Part shown: in pieces, positions 18,364-26,692 of the stretch
Layout: each line of letters opens with the position of its first letter
Position numbering within the stretch: position 1 is the stretch's first letter
Assembly: GCA_963579025.1 (NCBI GenBank)
Contig: CAUZFZ010000018.1
Span: 1 to 64,000 of the forward strand
Reading direction: 5' to 3'
DNA from: CAUZFZ01 sp963579025
GTDB lineage: Bacteria > Planctomycetota > Planctomycetia > Planctomycetales > Planctomycetaceae
Length of the DNA: 64,000 nucleotides
Notes under the pieces: generated by a model
What the model was told of the DNA's origin: nothing
Database searches by the model: none
Seen by the model: the letters and a program-made list of their open reading frames with translations, nothing else
Made by a program: the position numbers and the translations under genes

Positions 18364-19731
18364 TTATCTGCCGCTCGCCTTAACACCCGTTTTCTCAAGC
18401 TCCTTGCGTTTTTTCACATCCTTCGGGTGTTTGGAAAACGACTCGAAGACGTCGCCGACAACACGGTCCGCGAGGCGGCTGAGTTCGGTCAGGAGGAGCC
18501 GCTCTGCTTCGGGCGCGAGCTTTGAAGTGTTTGGTTCGTAACCGCCCACCTGGTAGGCATCCTGCGTGGCGATGTAGCCGACGTGTCCGTTTGCGTATCC
18601 GATGATGATCGGAATCGCACGGTCCGCGATGGCTGACTCCAGCTTGAAGCCGTATTCGACCATCGGCTCGCCGGGCATCGTCAGCAACAGGTAGGGACCG
18701 ATCTTCATCGCCTGCAGTTCCGCGTCGATTCGCCCCCGCTTGCCCGGTAGCGAAACAACCGACGTGGCCACGCGAATGGGATAGAACTCGGCTCGTTCTC
18801 GCAGTTGTTCGCGAGTCACGCTGCGGCTGAGTGTCCGCACTACCGCACTGCCCAGATCGCGACCAGCCCACTGGATGTCGGCTTCGTCCGCACAGCGATA
18901 GGGATAACCTGGCAGGTTTGGCCGAATATCGCCCGCACAGCCCTGTAGAAACAGTGAATGTGTCTGCCCGCCGTAACACATTTCCACAAACGACTGTGCC
19001 TCACCGGGAAAGTCGGCACTCATCTTCGGGTAGCCACTCGGGTACGGTGCCGAACCCTTGTCGCCCCAGGTGAAGAAACACGGATGGCACACGGCGTGCA
19101 TGAGGACCGCCACTGGTGTGAGTGACTTTCCGTCGTCGAATCTCAACACTTTTACACGAGGGTCGTTCGGCCCATCCGGATTCAGTCGGACAACCGCTCT
19201 GCCATTGATCACCTTGCGGCGATTGATGCCAAAGGTAATCTGGTCCTCGCCATAGCCGACGCTCACCGGCCGCATGGTCGCCGCTGCCTGTTTTGCGGCA
19301 GTACCAAGTTTGTCGATCAGGCCACGACCCCATGTGGAATCCGCATCGAACCCAGGTCCCGAATGATTATGCGACGCCGCGACCATGATGTTCGCGGCAG
19401 GCACGCCGGTTTCTTTTTCGATCCGACGCCTGGCCAGCACGACCATGTCGTTCCACGCGCTGATCGTATCAAGCGTCACGATGGCCGCTCTGGTCTCACC
19501 GTCTGTCAGGATCAGCACGCCAGCTCGAAGTGGATCTCGCACGCCCGTAACCTTGCGTCGATGCCCAGTGACTTCGAATCCATTGACGTCGTCCGGTGTG
19601 ATATCCACCTTGGCCACACCAGCCCGCAGGTTTGACTGAACTGCGAACTGACCGTCCTGGGCCAGAACATCTGCCGCCGGGCAACCGGACCAAAGCGAAA
19701 TGACAGCCAGGCACGTGACAGGTAACTTCAT
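18364..19731 (-). CDS. Neutral/alkaline ceramidase-like secreted hydrolase
   Basis: The protein has 455 aa from ATG 19731, which gives the signal peptide MKLPVTCLAVISLWSGCPA. The mature start (RAGVAKVDITPDDVNGFEVTG) and the zinc-site-like block MVAASHNHSGPGFD near residue 110 match the N-terminal domain of neutral/alkaline non-lysosomal ceramidases (PF04734). It is shorter than full ceramidases (about 650-700 aa) and appears to lack their C-terminal domain, as in many planctomycete relatives. The substrate may be an N-acyl lipid or sugar, but this is unknown. It is probably cotranscribed with the DUF4838 gene and divergent from 19897. Confidence 0.85.
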   Translation of the reverse strand: MKLPVTCLAVISLWSGCPAADVLAQDGQFAVQSNLRAGVAKVDITPDDVNGFEVTGHRRKVTGVRDPLRAGVLILTDGETRAAIVTLDTISAWNDMVVLARRRIEKETGVPAANIMVAASHNHSGPGFDADSTWGRGLIDKLGTAAKQAAATMRPVSVGYGEDQITFGINRRKVINGRAVVRLNPDGPNDPRVKVLRFDDGKSLTPVAVLMHAVCHPCFFTWGDKGSAPYPSGYPKMSADFPGEAQSFVEMCYGGQTHSLFLQGCAGDIRPNLPGYPYRCADEADIQWAGRDLGSAVVRTLSRSVTREQLRERAEFYPIRVATSVVSLPGKRGRIDAELQAMKIGPYLLLTMPGEPMVEYGFKLESAIADRAIPIIIGYANGHVGYIATQDAYQVGGYEPNTSKLAPEAERLLLTELSRLADRVVGDVFESFSKHPKDVKKRKELEKTGVKASGR

Positions 19732-19896
19732 GGTCTGTAACTCCACTGATGCAAAGCTAAACGGTTAACACACTCGTCGAACGGGTAGATCGGTCGCGGT
19801 GCAGGTCTTCTATCGTAATTCGTGCACGCGGAGAAACCGGTGGGAGCAGGATCCTGGCGACAGGTCTTCAGACAGTACGTCCGTAATGGAGACGAA

Positions 19897-22800
19897 ATGA
19901 TGAATTCGACCAGCGACAAGCGGATCTTACTGCTTCTCACAGCGGCGATGTGGGCAACATCGGAGAGATGCCCGGCAGCAGGCGAGGCCCCACGACGGCT
20001 GAGCATCGACCCGCCACACATCTCGACCGACGCGGCTGTCGAATATGACTACGACATTGTCTATGTCCGTGGCAAACGACGCGCGGACGGCAAGGAAGCT
20101 CGCTGGGCCGAGTTCTCGAAGCCCACAATGATGGAGCCGGGTGCGGACCTGATGCTGCTGCATCCCGACGGCAGCGAAGAGCTGCTGGTCAGCGGCGAAG
20201 AAGGCTCAGTAATGGACCCGTACGTCTCGTTCGACGGCGAGTCCGTGTTTTACGCAAAGTTCATCGATGAAAAGCACACCGGCGCGGACATCTGGAAGAT
20301 GCACGTCCCGACGCGCAGCACAGTGCGTCTGACCGACCAGACATTTACACCCAACACCGGAGCCGCACCCTGGTCGGACGATTTTCGAACAGGCGAGAAC
20401 GGCAAGTCGTCTCTGAATTACGGCGTCTACAACCTTGGGCCCTGCCCGATTCCCGGTGGCCGGGTGATGTTCACCAGCAACCGCAACGCGCATGTGCCGC
20501 CCCGCGGCTATCCGCGGTACACGCTGCAGTTGTTTGTGATGGACGATGACGGATCCAACGTCGAGCAGGTGGGCTACATCAACATCGCCTGCGCTCTGCA
20601 TCCCGTGATCATGCGAGACGGACGCGTTCTGTTCAGCACGCTCGAATCGCAGGGCATTCACAATTCGATCATGTGGGGCATCTGGAGTATCCATCCCGAC
20701 GGCACCAACTGGGCACCGGTCATCAGCGCCTTTGAAAACGGCGGCGCTCCCAGCGGTTATCACTTTCAGACGCAGTTGTCCGACGGCACGATCGTGATCG
20801 AGAAATACTACAACCAGAATCAGAAAGGCTTTGGCACGCTGTTCACGTTGCCGGAGAACCCGCCGAAAGACTCGCCGCCCTTCGGGCCGGGATACCGCAA
20901 CGACGAACGCAACCAGGTGAAGTTCGTCAGCGTCGACGGCCGGGATCGCGCGCATGCCGTCCCGTTCTCACCGGCAGGCATGGAGCTGATTACGCCCTGG
21001 ATTTTCTGGCAGGACAATCCGTCGTATGCGTCTGTGCTCGACGATCCCAACTCGCCACGGATCGGCAAAGTGACTCATCCCTGCGGGGCGCCGGACAATC
21101 ATCTGCTGGTTGCCTGGACACTCGGACCAATCGGCGGTTCGGCCGGAGCCGTGCGGGATTTCATGGTCCCACGACAAATGGACTCGGGTATCTGCCTCAT
21201 CCGTGAGGGCAGTACGACCCATCAGCCGGGTGACATGTTGCTGATCAAAAACGATCCGAAGTACAACGAGCAATGGCCAAGACCACTGGTGCCGTACGAG
21301 CGGATTTACGGTGTCGCGGAACCAAAGCAGCTCGTCCATCGCAACGACGGATCAAAGCACCGTCAGCTTCCTGAAGGAACTCCCTTTGGTCTGGTGGGGA
21401 CATCGAGTCTCTACAAACGCGAGAGCGCACCGGCCGGAATCGTGCCCGCAGGCAGTGTGACGGCGATCGTTCCGGATCCGAAACCGCGGCGATCGTGGAA
21501 CAATAGCTGGAAGACCAACTGGGCTTTGCAGGGTTCCGACGCGGGCCTGTACGACAACGAAGACATTCACGCGATTCGGATTGTCGCGCAGGAGCCACGG
21601 ACCGACATCGCAGGCCGCGGTCGCGGCGGGCGTCCGCTGTATGCCAATCATGCCATGGAGCGTCTGCGGATTCTCGGTGAAATTCCTGTGCGGAAGTTTG
21701 ATCAGAGCGGTCGGCAACCAACGGATCCCGACGGCAATTCCGATACGAGCTTCCTCGCGAAACTTCCGGCCGACCAGTCGTTCACATTTCAGTTGATCGA
21801 CAAAGACGGCATGACGCTGACGACGGCGCAAACCTGGCACCAGGTGCGACCCGGAGAATCACGCTACGACTGCGGCGGTTGCCACGCTCACAGTCAGAAG
21901 CCGACTGACTTCCAACTCACCTATGCCGCCAGGGAGGACTACGAGGTCCTCGATCTCACTCAAACGACGCCACTGCTGACTGACAAATCACACGACGAGT
22001 CCCGCCGCAAATGGGACAAAAACGACATCACCGGCCTGCGGACCGCAGACGCGGGTGTTGTGAATGTCGAGTATTTCCGCGACATCAAACCCATTCTTGA
22101 GCGAAACTGCGCGGCGTGTCACACGCATAAGTCGGATAACCCTCCAGGCGGTCTGGTGCTTGACGACGATCACCTGGGGACGACGCCCGCATTCGGACAC
22201 GACGCCGGTCCGGACGTGCCCGTCCCCAACACCTACTTCCGTCTGTCGGCGTGGAAGCGATACACCCGGCCGCGTCACGGCGAGATGGTGATGCCGCAGG
22301 CGGCAAGCCGTTACGTCACGAAATTCCAGTCGCGCCGCAGCCTGCTCGTATGGAAGATTTACGGTCGCCGTGTCGATGGTTACCACAACGATGACTACCC
22401 GACCATCACCCGAGTTGGCGATCTGACGTCTCTGCGCTGGAAAGGCGAACGCATCCCGGATCTCGATTACGGCAATGAGAAGGCTCTATACGAATTCATG
22501 CGCCGTGACGTCATCGACAACGACTTCGTCGGCAGCATCATGCCGCCCCTCGAGGCTGTGAAGTCTGGAAAGGTTCAGCCGTTGTCGGACGAAGACCGCC
22601 GGACCATCGTCCGCTGGATCGACCTCGGCTGCCCGATCGACATCGATCCAGAATACGACCCGACCGACCCTGAGGTCCGCAGCCATGGGTGGATGGGCGA
22701 CGACCAGCGCCCCACTCTGACGCTGACGTGGCCACAGCCGGGTGCCAACACCTCGCTGCAGCAGATCCTGATCGGCATGACCGACGCCTACACGGGCCTG

Positions 22801-23016
22801 GATCCAGAAAGCTTCTCAGTCACCGCCGATTTCGAAATCGACGGCGTCGCGGCCGGTACGAATCTGTCCGATCGATTTGAATCGATGTCCGACGGTCGCT
22901 GGCAAATGAACCTGACTCGTCCCATAGCCCGTCTGAAACAAGGAACACTCGTCGTGAGGATCAAAGACCGGCAAGGAAACGTCAGCCGAATTCAGCGACG
23001 TTTTTCCGTAAAGTGA
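19897..23016 (+). CDS. Hydrazine-synthase-alpha-like PD40 protein with two CXXCH motifs
   Basis: The protein has 1039 aa. ATG 19897 follows GGAG at 19888-19891 and gives a signal peptide. The N-terminal half is a PD40/beta-propeller region (DPYVSFDGESVFYAKF, GGRVMFTSNRNAHVPPRGYP). Two haem-attachment-like motifs follow: C659-G-G-C-H663 and C738-A-A-C-H742 (RNCAACHTHKSDNPPGGLVLD). This matches HzsA-related proteins, which are widespread in planctomycetes that are not anammox bacteria. It therefore does not imply hydrazine synthesis. I infer a periplasmic c-type cytochrome of unknown reaction. Confidence 0.88.
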   Translation: MMNSTSDKRILLLLTAAMWATSERCPAAGEAPRRLSIDPPHISTDAAVEYDYDIVYVRGKRRADGKEARWAEFSKPTMMEPGADLMLLHPDGSEELLVSGEEGSVMDPYVSFDGESVFYAKFIDEKHTGADIWKMHVPTRSTVRLTDQTFTPNTGAAPWSDDFRTGENGKSSLNYGVYNLGPCPIPGGRVMFTSNRNAHVPPRGYPRYTLQLFVMDDDGSNVEQVGYINIACALHPVIMRDGRVLFSTLESQGIHNSIMWGIWSIHPDGTNWAPVISAFENGGAPSGYHFQTQLSDGTIVIEKYYNQNQKGFGTLFTLPENPPKDSPPFGPGYRNDERNQVKFVSVDGRDRAHAVPFSPAGMELITPWIFWQDNPSYASVLDDPNSPRIGKVTHPCGAPDNHLLVAWTLGPIGGSAGAVRDFMVPRQMDSGICLIREGSTTHQPGDMLLIKNDPKYNEQWPRPLVPYERIYGVAEPKQLVHRNDGSKHRQLPEGTPFGLVGTSSLYKRESAPAGIVPAGSVTAIVPDPKPRRSWNNSWKTNWALQGSDAGLYDNEDIHAIRIVAQEPRTDIAGRGRGGRPLYANHAMERLRILGEIPVRKFDQSGRQPTDPDGNSDTSFLAKLPADQSFTFQLIDKDGMTLTTAQTWHQVRPGESRYDCGGCHAHSQKPTDFQLTYAAREDYEVLDLTQTTPLLTDKSHDESRRKWDKNDITGLRTADAGVVNVEYFRDIKPILERNCAACHTHKSDNPPGGLVLDDDHLGTTPAFGHDAGPDVPVPNTYFRLSAWKRYTRPRHGEMVMPQAASRYVTKFQSRRSLLVWKIYGRRVDGYHNDDYPTITRVGDLTSLRWKGERIPDLDYGNEKALYEFMRRDVIDNDFVGSIMPPLEAVKSGKVQPLSDEDRRTIVRWIDLGCPIDIDPEYDPTDPEVRSHGWMGDDQRPTLTLTWPQPGANTSLQQILIGMTDAYTGLDPESFSVTADFEIDGVAAGTNLSDRFESMSDGRWQMNLTRPIARLKQGTLVVRIKDRQGNVSRIQRRFSVK

Positions 23017-23407
23017 TTGAGGCCGTAATTGGATTCAATCATCGATCGATCACCCCACGGCAACTCGCGCAGGTCGTTGTCAGTGATGTATTCAGGGGCA
23101 GCCGGACTCGGTGCAAGAAACAGAGTTTTACCACGTCAGGGAGACGCCTCGTTGCGGATCCTGAGAAGCTCCGATCAGGTGATGACTGATGCTACGAGGT
23201 TGATGTCCCGGCCGACGAGCCCTTCAACATCCTCAAAGTAGATCGTCGACACGTCGTGCACCTGCTTGCGGGTGAGGTTGAGTGCCCAATCATTGGTTCA
23301 TTACGTCGAACAGCATTGGTTCGGTCCCCTTTTTCAGATAGCTTCCAGGGATCAGATAGCTTCCAGGGAAAGGATGAATCTGTTCTTCCAACTGAAAGGA
23401 GTCCGTT
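23017..23407. other. Intergenic stretch with tandem repeat and possible gene remnant
   Basis: There is no intact gene here. A perfect tandem duplication of an 18-base unit (TCAGATAGCTTCCAGGGA) lies at 23334-23369. On the minus strand a short open frame at 23175-23297 reads TNDWALNLTRKQVHDVSTIY and continues FEDVEGLVGRDINLVASVIT. It is coding-like but has no start; the adjacent frame just upstream ends MLFDVMNQ. It may be a decayed gene end. AAGGAG at 23396-23401 serves the next gene. Confidence 0.4.
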
Positions 23408-25423
23408 GTGTCGAAACGGAGTCGAGCGAGCAAAAAGAAACACGACAGGAACAAACGCAAGACACAAAAGGCCACAGCGACAGTCGTCGGATCACGTCAG
23501 CCGACGGCTCGCATCAGCAAATGTCTCACAGAAGCAGACGACCTGATCGCGCGTCGTCGCCTGCACGAGGCGTGTGAACTACTCGAGCGTGAAGGCCGAA
23601 AGCGACAACGCTCACCCGAGCTGCTCGAAATGCTTCTGTACGTTTATCAGGAACTTGACGATCACCTGATGATCGCGCGCACTGCCGAGCGACTGGTTCG
23701 ACTCCAGCCAGGCAACGCAGACGGCTGGATGATGATGGCGCAGGCATATATGTTTTGTGGTCGGGCCGTGATGGCCACGAATGCCTATCGACATTTCCTG
23801 GAACGCTGGCCGGGGCACGAGAATGCCGTCAAAGCACGAACAGCCGAAGAGATCGCAGGTGAAGCCGCGACCGGGATGCTGAAGGATTTCGGATTCTCGG
23901 AAGACGACTTCGACTGGCTGGTCCTGCACGACGAGATTCTGTTTGAAATCAGCGCGGGAGAATTCGAAGACGCGGTGTCAAAGTGTCGCGAACTGCTCAA
24001 GGCGAAACCCGGAGTCGTGTCCGCCCGCAACAACCTTGTGCTGGCTTTGTTCCAGCTCGGCCGCGGCGCCGAGGCTCGGAACGTCTCTCGTGAAACCGTC
24101 AGCACCTGGCCGGACAATCGATTTGCCGAAGCGTTACACGGACGGATCGAGTTTCTGACCGGCGACGCTGCCGAAGCGAACGCCATCGCCGACAGGATCG
24201 TCAGCAATCCGGCCGATCAGCAGGACGCGGTCGCCGCCCAGGTGGAGTTTCTCGGTACCCTAGGGCGCGACGACGATGTGCTGAGCGTCGTAAAGTTCGC
24301 CGAGCCGATCGACAAAGACCCTCGATGTTGCGCTGCGCTCAAACATTTCGAAGCGGTTGCACTGATGCGATCCGGAAGAGGAGCCGAGGCTCACGCATCG
24401 TGGAAACAATGCCTGAAGGATGACCCGGGCTATACTCCGGCCACAGAAAACCTGCACGATCTCAATTCTTCCGGTGGTCACGCTCCCTGGCCTGATTCGA
24501 TCGCCAAATGGATTCCCAAACCCGTCCTCGACCAGTTCGTGAACGAACTGAAGTCCGGCCGATCCGGTGATTCAGGCGCGTTCACCAGGGCGGTCAAGAA
24601 GTATCCGTATTTTGAGACACTCGTCCCGGCGTTGCTTGACCGTGGCGATCCGGTCGGTCGCGAATGGGCGTTCCGGCTGGCCCGGGGCGTCGGTTCGCCC
24701 GAGATGCTGGATGCACTCCACGATTTTGCATTCAGCCAGCGCGGTCCGGATGATCTGCGTTTCCAGGCACTGACATACTTGAAGGAGAAAGGACGGTTGG
24801 GTGCCGGCACGCATCGATTGTATCGCGACGGAGATTGGACGGAGATTCAGGTTGCAGGATTCGACATCACGGACGAACCATCAACTCCGATCAATCCGTT
24901 GACGACTGAACTGCAGACGGAAGGCTGCGAAGCGCTGGCCACTGGTGACGCAGCCAGGGGCGAACGCATCTTTCGCCAGTGTCTGGAGATCGATCCGGAT
25001 GACCCGTCATCATTGCACAACCTGGCGGGAGCCATCCTCCAGCAGGGGTCCCAACGGAAACAGGAAGCCGTTCAGTTGCTCGTCGAAATTCACGAACGGT
25101 TTCCGGACTACCTGTTCGCTCGAACGTCGCTGGCTCAGATTGCGATCTATGAGAACGACCTGGAACGAGCCGGTGAACTCATGAGTCCGCTTCACGAACG
25201 TCAGCAAATGCACTTCTCGGAAGCGATGGCTTTCTTGACGGTCTCGATCGAAGTTGCCATTGCCAGGGATAATCTCGACGCGGCCGAAAAACTGCTGGAC
25301 AGCATGAAACGATTCGACCCGGACGACCGCCTGATCGCTCAGCTCCGGAGAAAGATCGATCGCGCCCGCCAGCCGATCAGAAACGCTCTGAAAGGCCTCG
25401 CGAGCGGGCTGAGGCGAGGATGA
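23408..25423 (+). CDS. TPR-repeat protein
   Basis: The protein has 671 aa and a GTG start preceded by AAGGAG seven bases upstream. The N-terminal 35 residues are very basic (MSKRSRASKKKHDRNKRKTQ), suggesting nucleic-acid or membrane contact. There is no signal peptide. The rest is tetratricopeptide-like, with clear units near residues 60-130 (LVRLQPGNADGWMMMAQAYM), 175-240 and 520-620 (CLEIDPDDPSSLHNLAGAIL). No catalytic motif is visible. It is a cytoplasmic protein-interaction scaffold of unknown partner. The following small gene at 25619 may be cotranscribed. Confidence 0.85.
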   Translation: MSKRSRASKKKHDRNKRKTQKATATVVGSRQPTARISKCLTEADDLIARRRLHEACELLEREGRKRQRSPELLEMLLYVYQELDDHLMIARTAERLVRLQPGNADGWMMMAQAYMFCGRAVMATNAYRHFLERWPGHENAVKARTAEEIAGEAATGMLKDFGFSEDDFDWLVLHDEILFEISAGEFEDAVSKCRELLKAKPGVVSARNNLVLALFQLGRGAEARNVSRETVSTWPDNRFAEALHGRIEFLTGDAAEANAIADRIVSNPADQQDAVAAQVEFLGTLGRDDDVLSVVKFAEPIDKDPRCCAALKHFEAVALMRSGRGAEAHASWKQCLKDDPGYTPATENLHDLNSSGGHAPWPDSIAKWIPKPVLDQFVNELKSGRSGDSGAFTRAVKKYPYFETLVPALLDRGDPVGREWAFRLARGVGSPEMLDALHDFAFSQRGPDDLRFQALTYLKEKGRLGAGTHRLYRDGDWTEIQVAGFDITDEPSTPINPLTTELQTEGCEALATGDAARGERIFRQCLEIDPDDPSSLHNLAGAILQQGSQRKQEAVQLLVEIHERFPDYLFARTSLAQIAIYENDLERAGELMSPLHERQQMHFSEAMAFLTVSIEVAIARDNLDAAEKLLDSMKRFDPDDRLIAQLRRKIDRARQPIRNALKGLASGLRRG

Positions 25424-25618
25424 CGCCGGAGGACACCGATCTCGCATTTGGGAGAGGAAAGGGCGTTATTTCCGAGGTCTTCCTCGCCGCCGAAGGATCT
25501 GTTCGAGTTGGAGGCGCGCTGCCGACTGAGTCACGAAGCGACTGCTCCCGCAGGGGGCTCTTGCCTGACTGAGTTGCCCAGGGCTCACGACAGAATGATT
25601 GCACAGAAGGCCCGACCC

Positions 25619-26116
25619 ATGAAAAACTCCCGCAGTGTTCAGCATGTCAACCGCAAGCGCGACGTCTATTACCTGCACGAGGGGCAGACGAAGACCGGGA
25701 AACCGAAATACTTCTTCTCGAAGCAGGTCGCAGGAAATCTCTGCAGCCAGATACCGGACGGCTTCGAGGTTTACGAAAACGTCCGCGGGCAGGTGTTCTG
25801 TCGGCGGATTCAGCCGAAGCTGATTTCCGATGAAGAAGTGGCTGTCGTCCGGGAAGCGATCCGGAAATGCGGCAACGAGTATCAGGTGGTCGTGGAAGTG
25901 AAGAAAAAGGATATCATCGCATACGAACGTGAGCTTCCCGTTCTGCGCTTCACACTCGAAGACGACACCGAGCGGTTGTTTTCGGTATATCGGTGGTGTT
26001 TCCGCAGTTCGATCGACGACTGGTGGGGGTTGTCATTTGCTCCGAAACCGCTGGCGGAACTGGCCGCCCGATACTGCCGGCACATCGGCGAAGAATCGAT
26101 GTTCGAACTGATGTAA
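25619..26116 (+). CDS. Conserved hypothetical protein
   Basis: The protein has 165 aa from ATG 25619 (AGAAGG eight bases upstream). Another in-frame ATG at 25595 is possible. The sequence opens with a basic strand-rich segment (DVYYLHEGQTKTGKPKYFFS) and then GFEVYENVRGQVFCRRIQPK. It ends with RYCRHIGEESMFELM. This layout matches a conserved uncharacterised bacterial family I have seen, but I cannot attach a function. There is no signal peptide or membrane segment, and it is probably cytoplasmic. Confidence 0.75.
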   Translation: MKNSRSVQHVNRKRDVYYLHEGQTKTGKPKYFFSKQVAGNLCSQIPDGFEVYENVRGQVFCRRIQPKLISDEEVAVVREAIRKCGNEYQVVVEVKKKDIIAYERELPVLRFTLEDDTERLFSVYRWCFRSSIDDWWGLSFAPKPLAELAARYCRHIGEESMFELM

Positions 26117-26692
26117 GGCGAGCGACCGACGGCCCCAAACAAATGCCGACACCGTCGCCAATGAGTCGCGTCCGTCTCGCTCATCGGAGTTCTGTCGTGG
26201 CTGCCTGTCGCGGAGGCGGACGCCCAACCGATTGACGCGGTTTCCGACAATGACGCGGCCAGAGTTGCGGTAGGCTGTACGCTCGGATGTTCTCCGACGT
26301 CGATTCGTGTAACGATCTGGACAGAAGCCATGGGCGTGGATGCATCGGCGACCGACTCCACTCTGGATTGGAATTCAAGCCGTTGCACGCAGCGGCCGGA
26401 TCGATCGAGCATTGAATTACCCTGTGTGAATCCACGTCGTGCTCGGTCAGAGTGAGTTTGACTTCTTCGTGCGTCCGGTGATCGCGACCGACGCGGAAAA
26501 AATCAAAGGTCCTACCTGCTCCGGGCCGACACACCGACGCGAAACTCAGATGCCCAGTCGCAATTCGTCACGGGGCGTTGTGACTCCACGGGGCGGCTCA
26601 GGAGATCGACGCCCTCACCACCGCTCAGTATTTCCACGTTACCTTCGCGAACAGATAGTCGGTCGCGGCCGGCTCCGCTTCGGATGAATTGA
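26117..26692. other. 576-bp stretch without an intact gene
   Basis: Apart from the possible frameshifted frame at 26161-26455, no supported gene, RNA or repeat is seen between the small plus-strand gene and the convergent minus-strand gene. Short minus-strand frames at 26181-26534 and 26512-26703 have no recognisable features. No clear terminator hairpin was identified. Confidence 0.4.
26161..26455 (+). pseudogene. Possible frameshifted small secreted-protein gene
   Basis: From 26165 an open frame of 96 codons reads VASVSLIGVLSWLPVAEADA followed by QPIDAVSDNDAARVAVGCTL, with genome-like codon use. It ends at TGA 26453-26455. It has no ATG, GTG or TTG start near the signal-like segment. ATG 26161 in the neighbouring frame begins MSRVRLA. 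A single-base change near 26180 would join them into a normal signal peptide ending AEADA-QP. The remaining codons contain four Cys. It resembles no family known to me, and it could be chance. Confidence 0.35.

Noticed and set aside
19897..23016. Anammox metabolism because of hydrazine-synthase similarity
   Set aside because: HzsA-like proteins are common in planctomycetes without anammox, and no other anammox gene is in the window.
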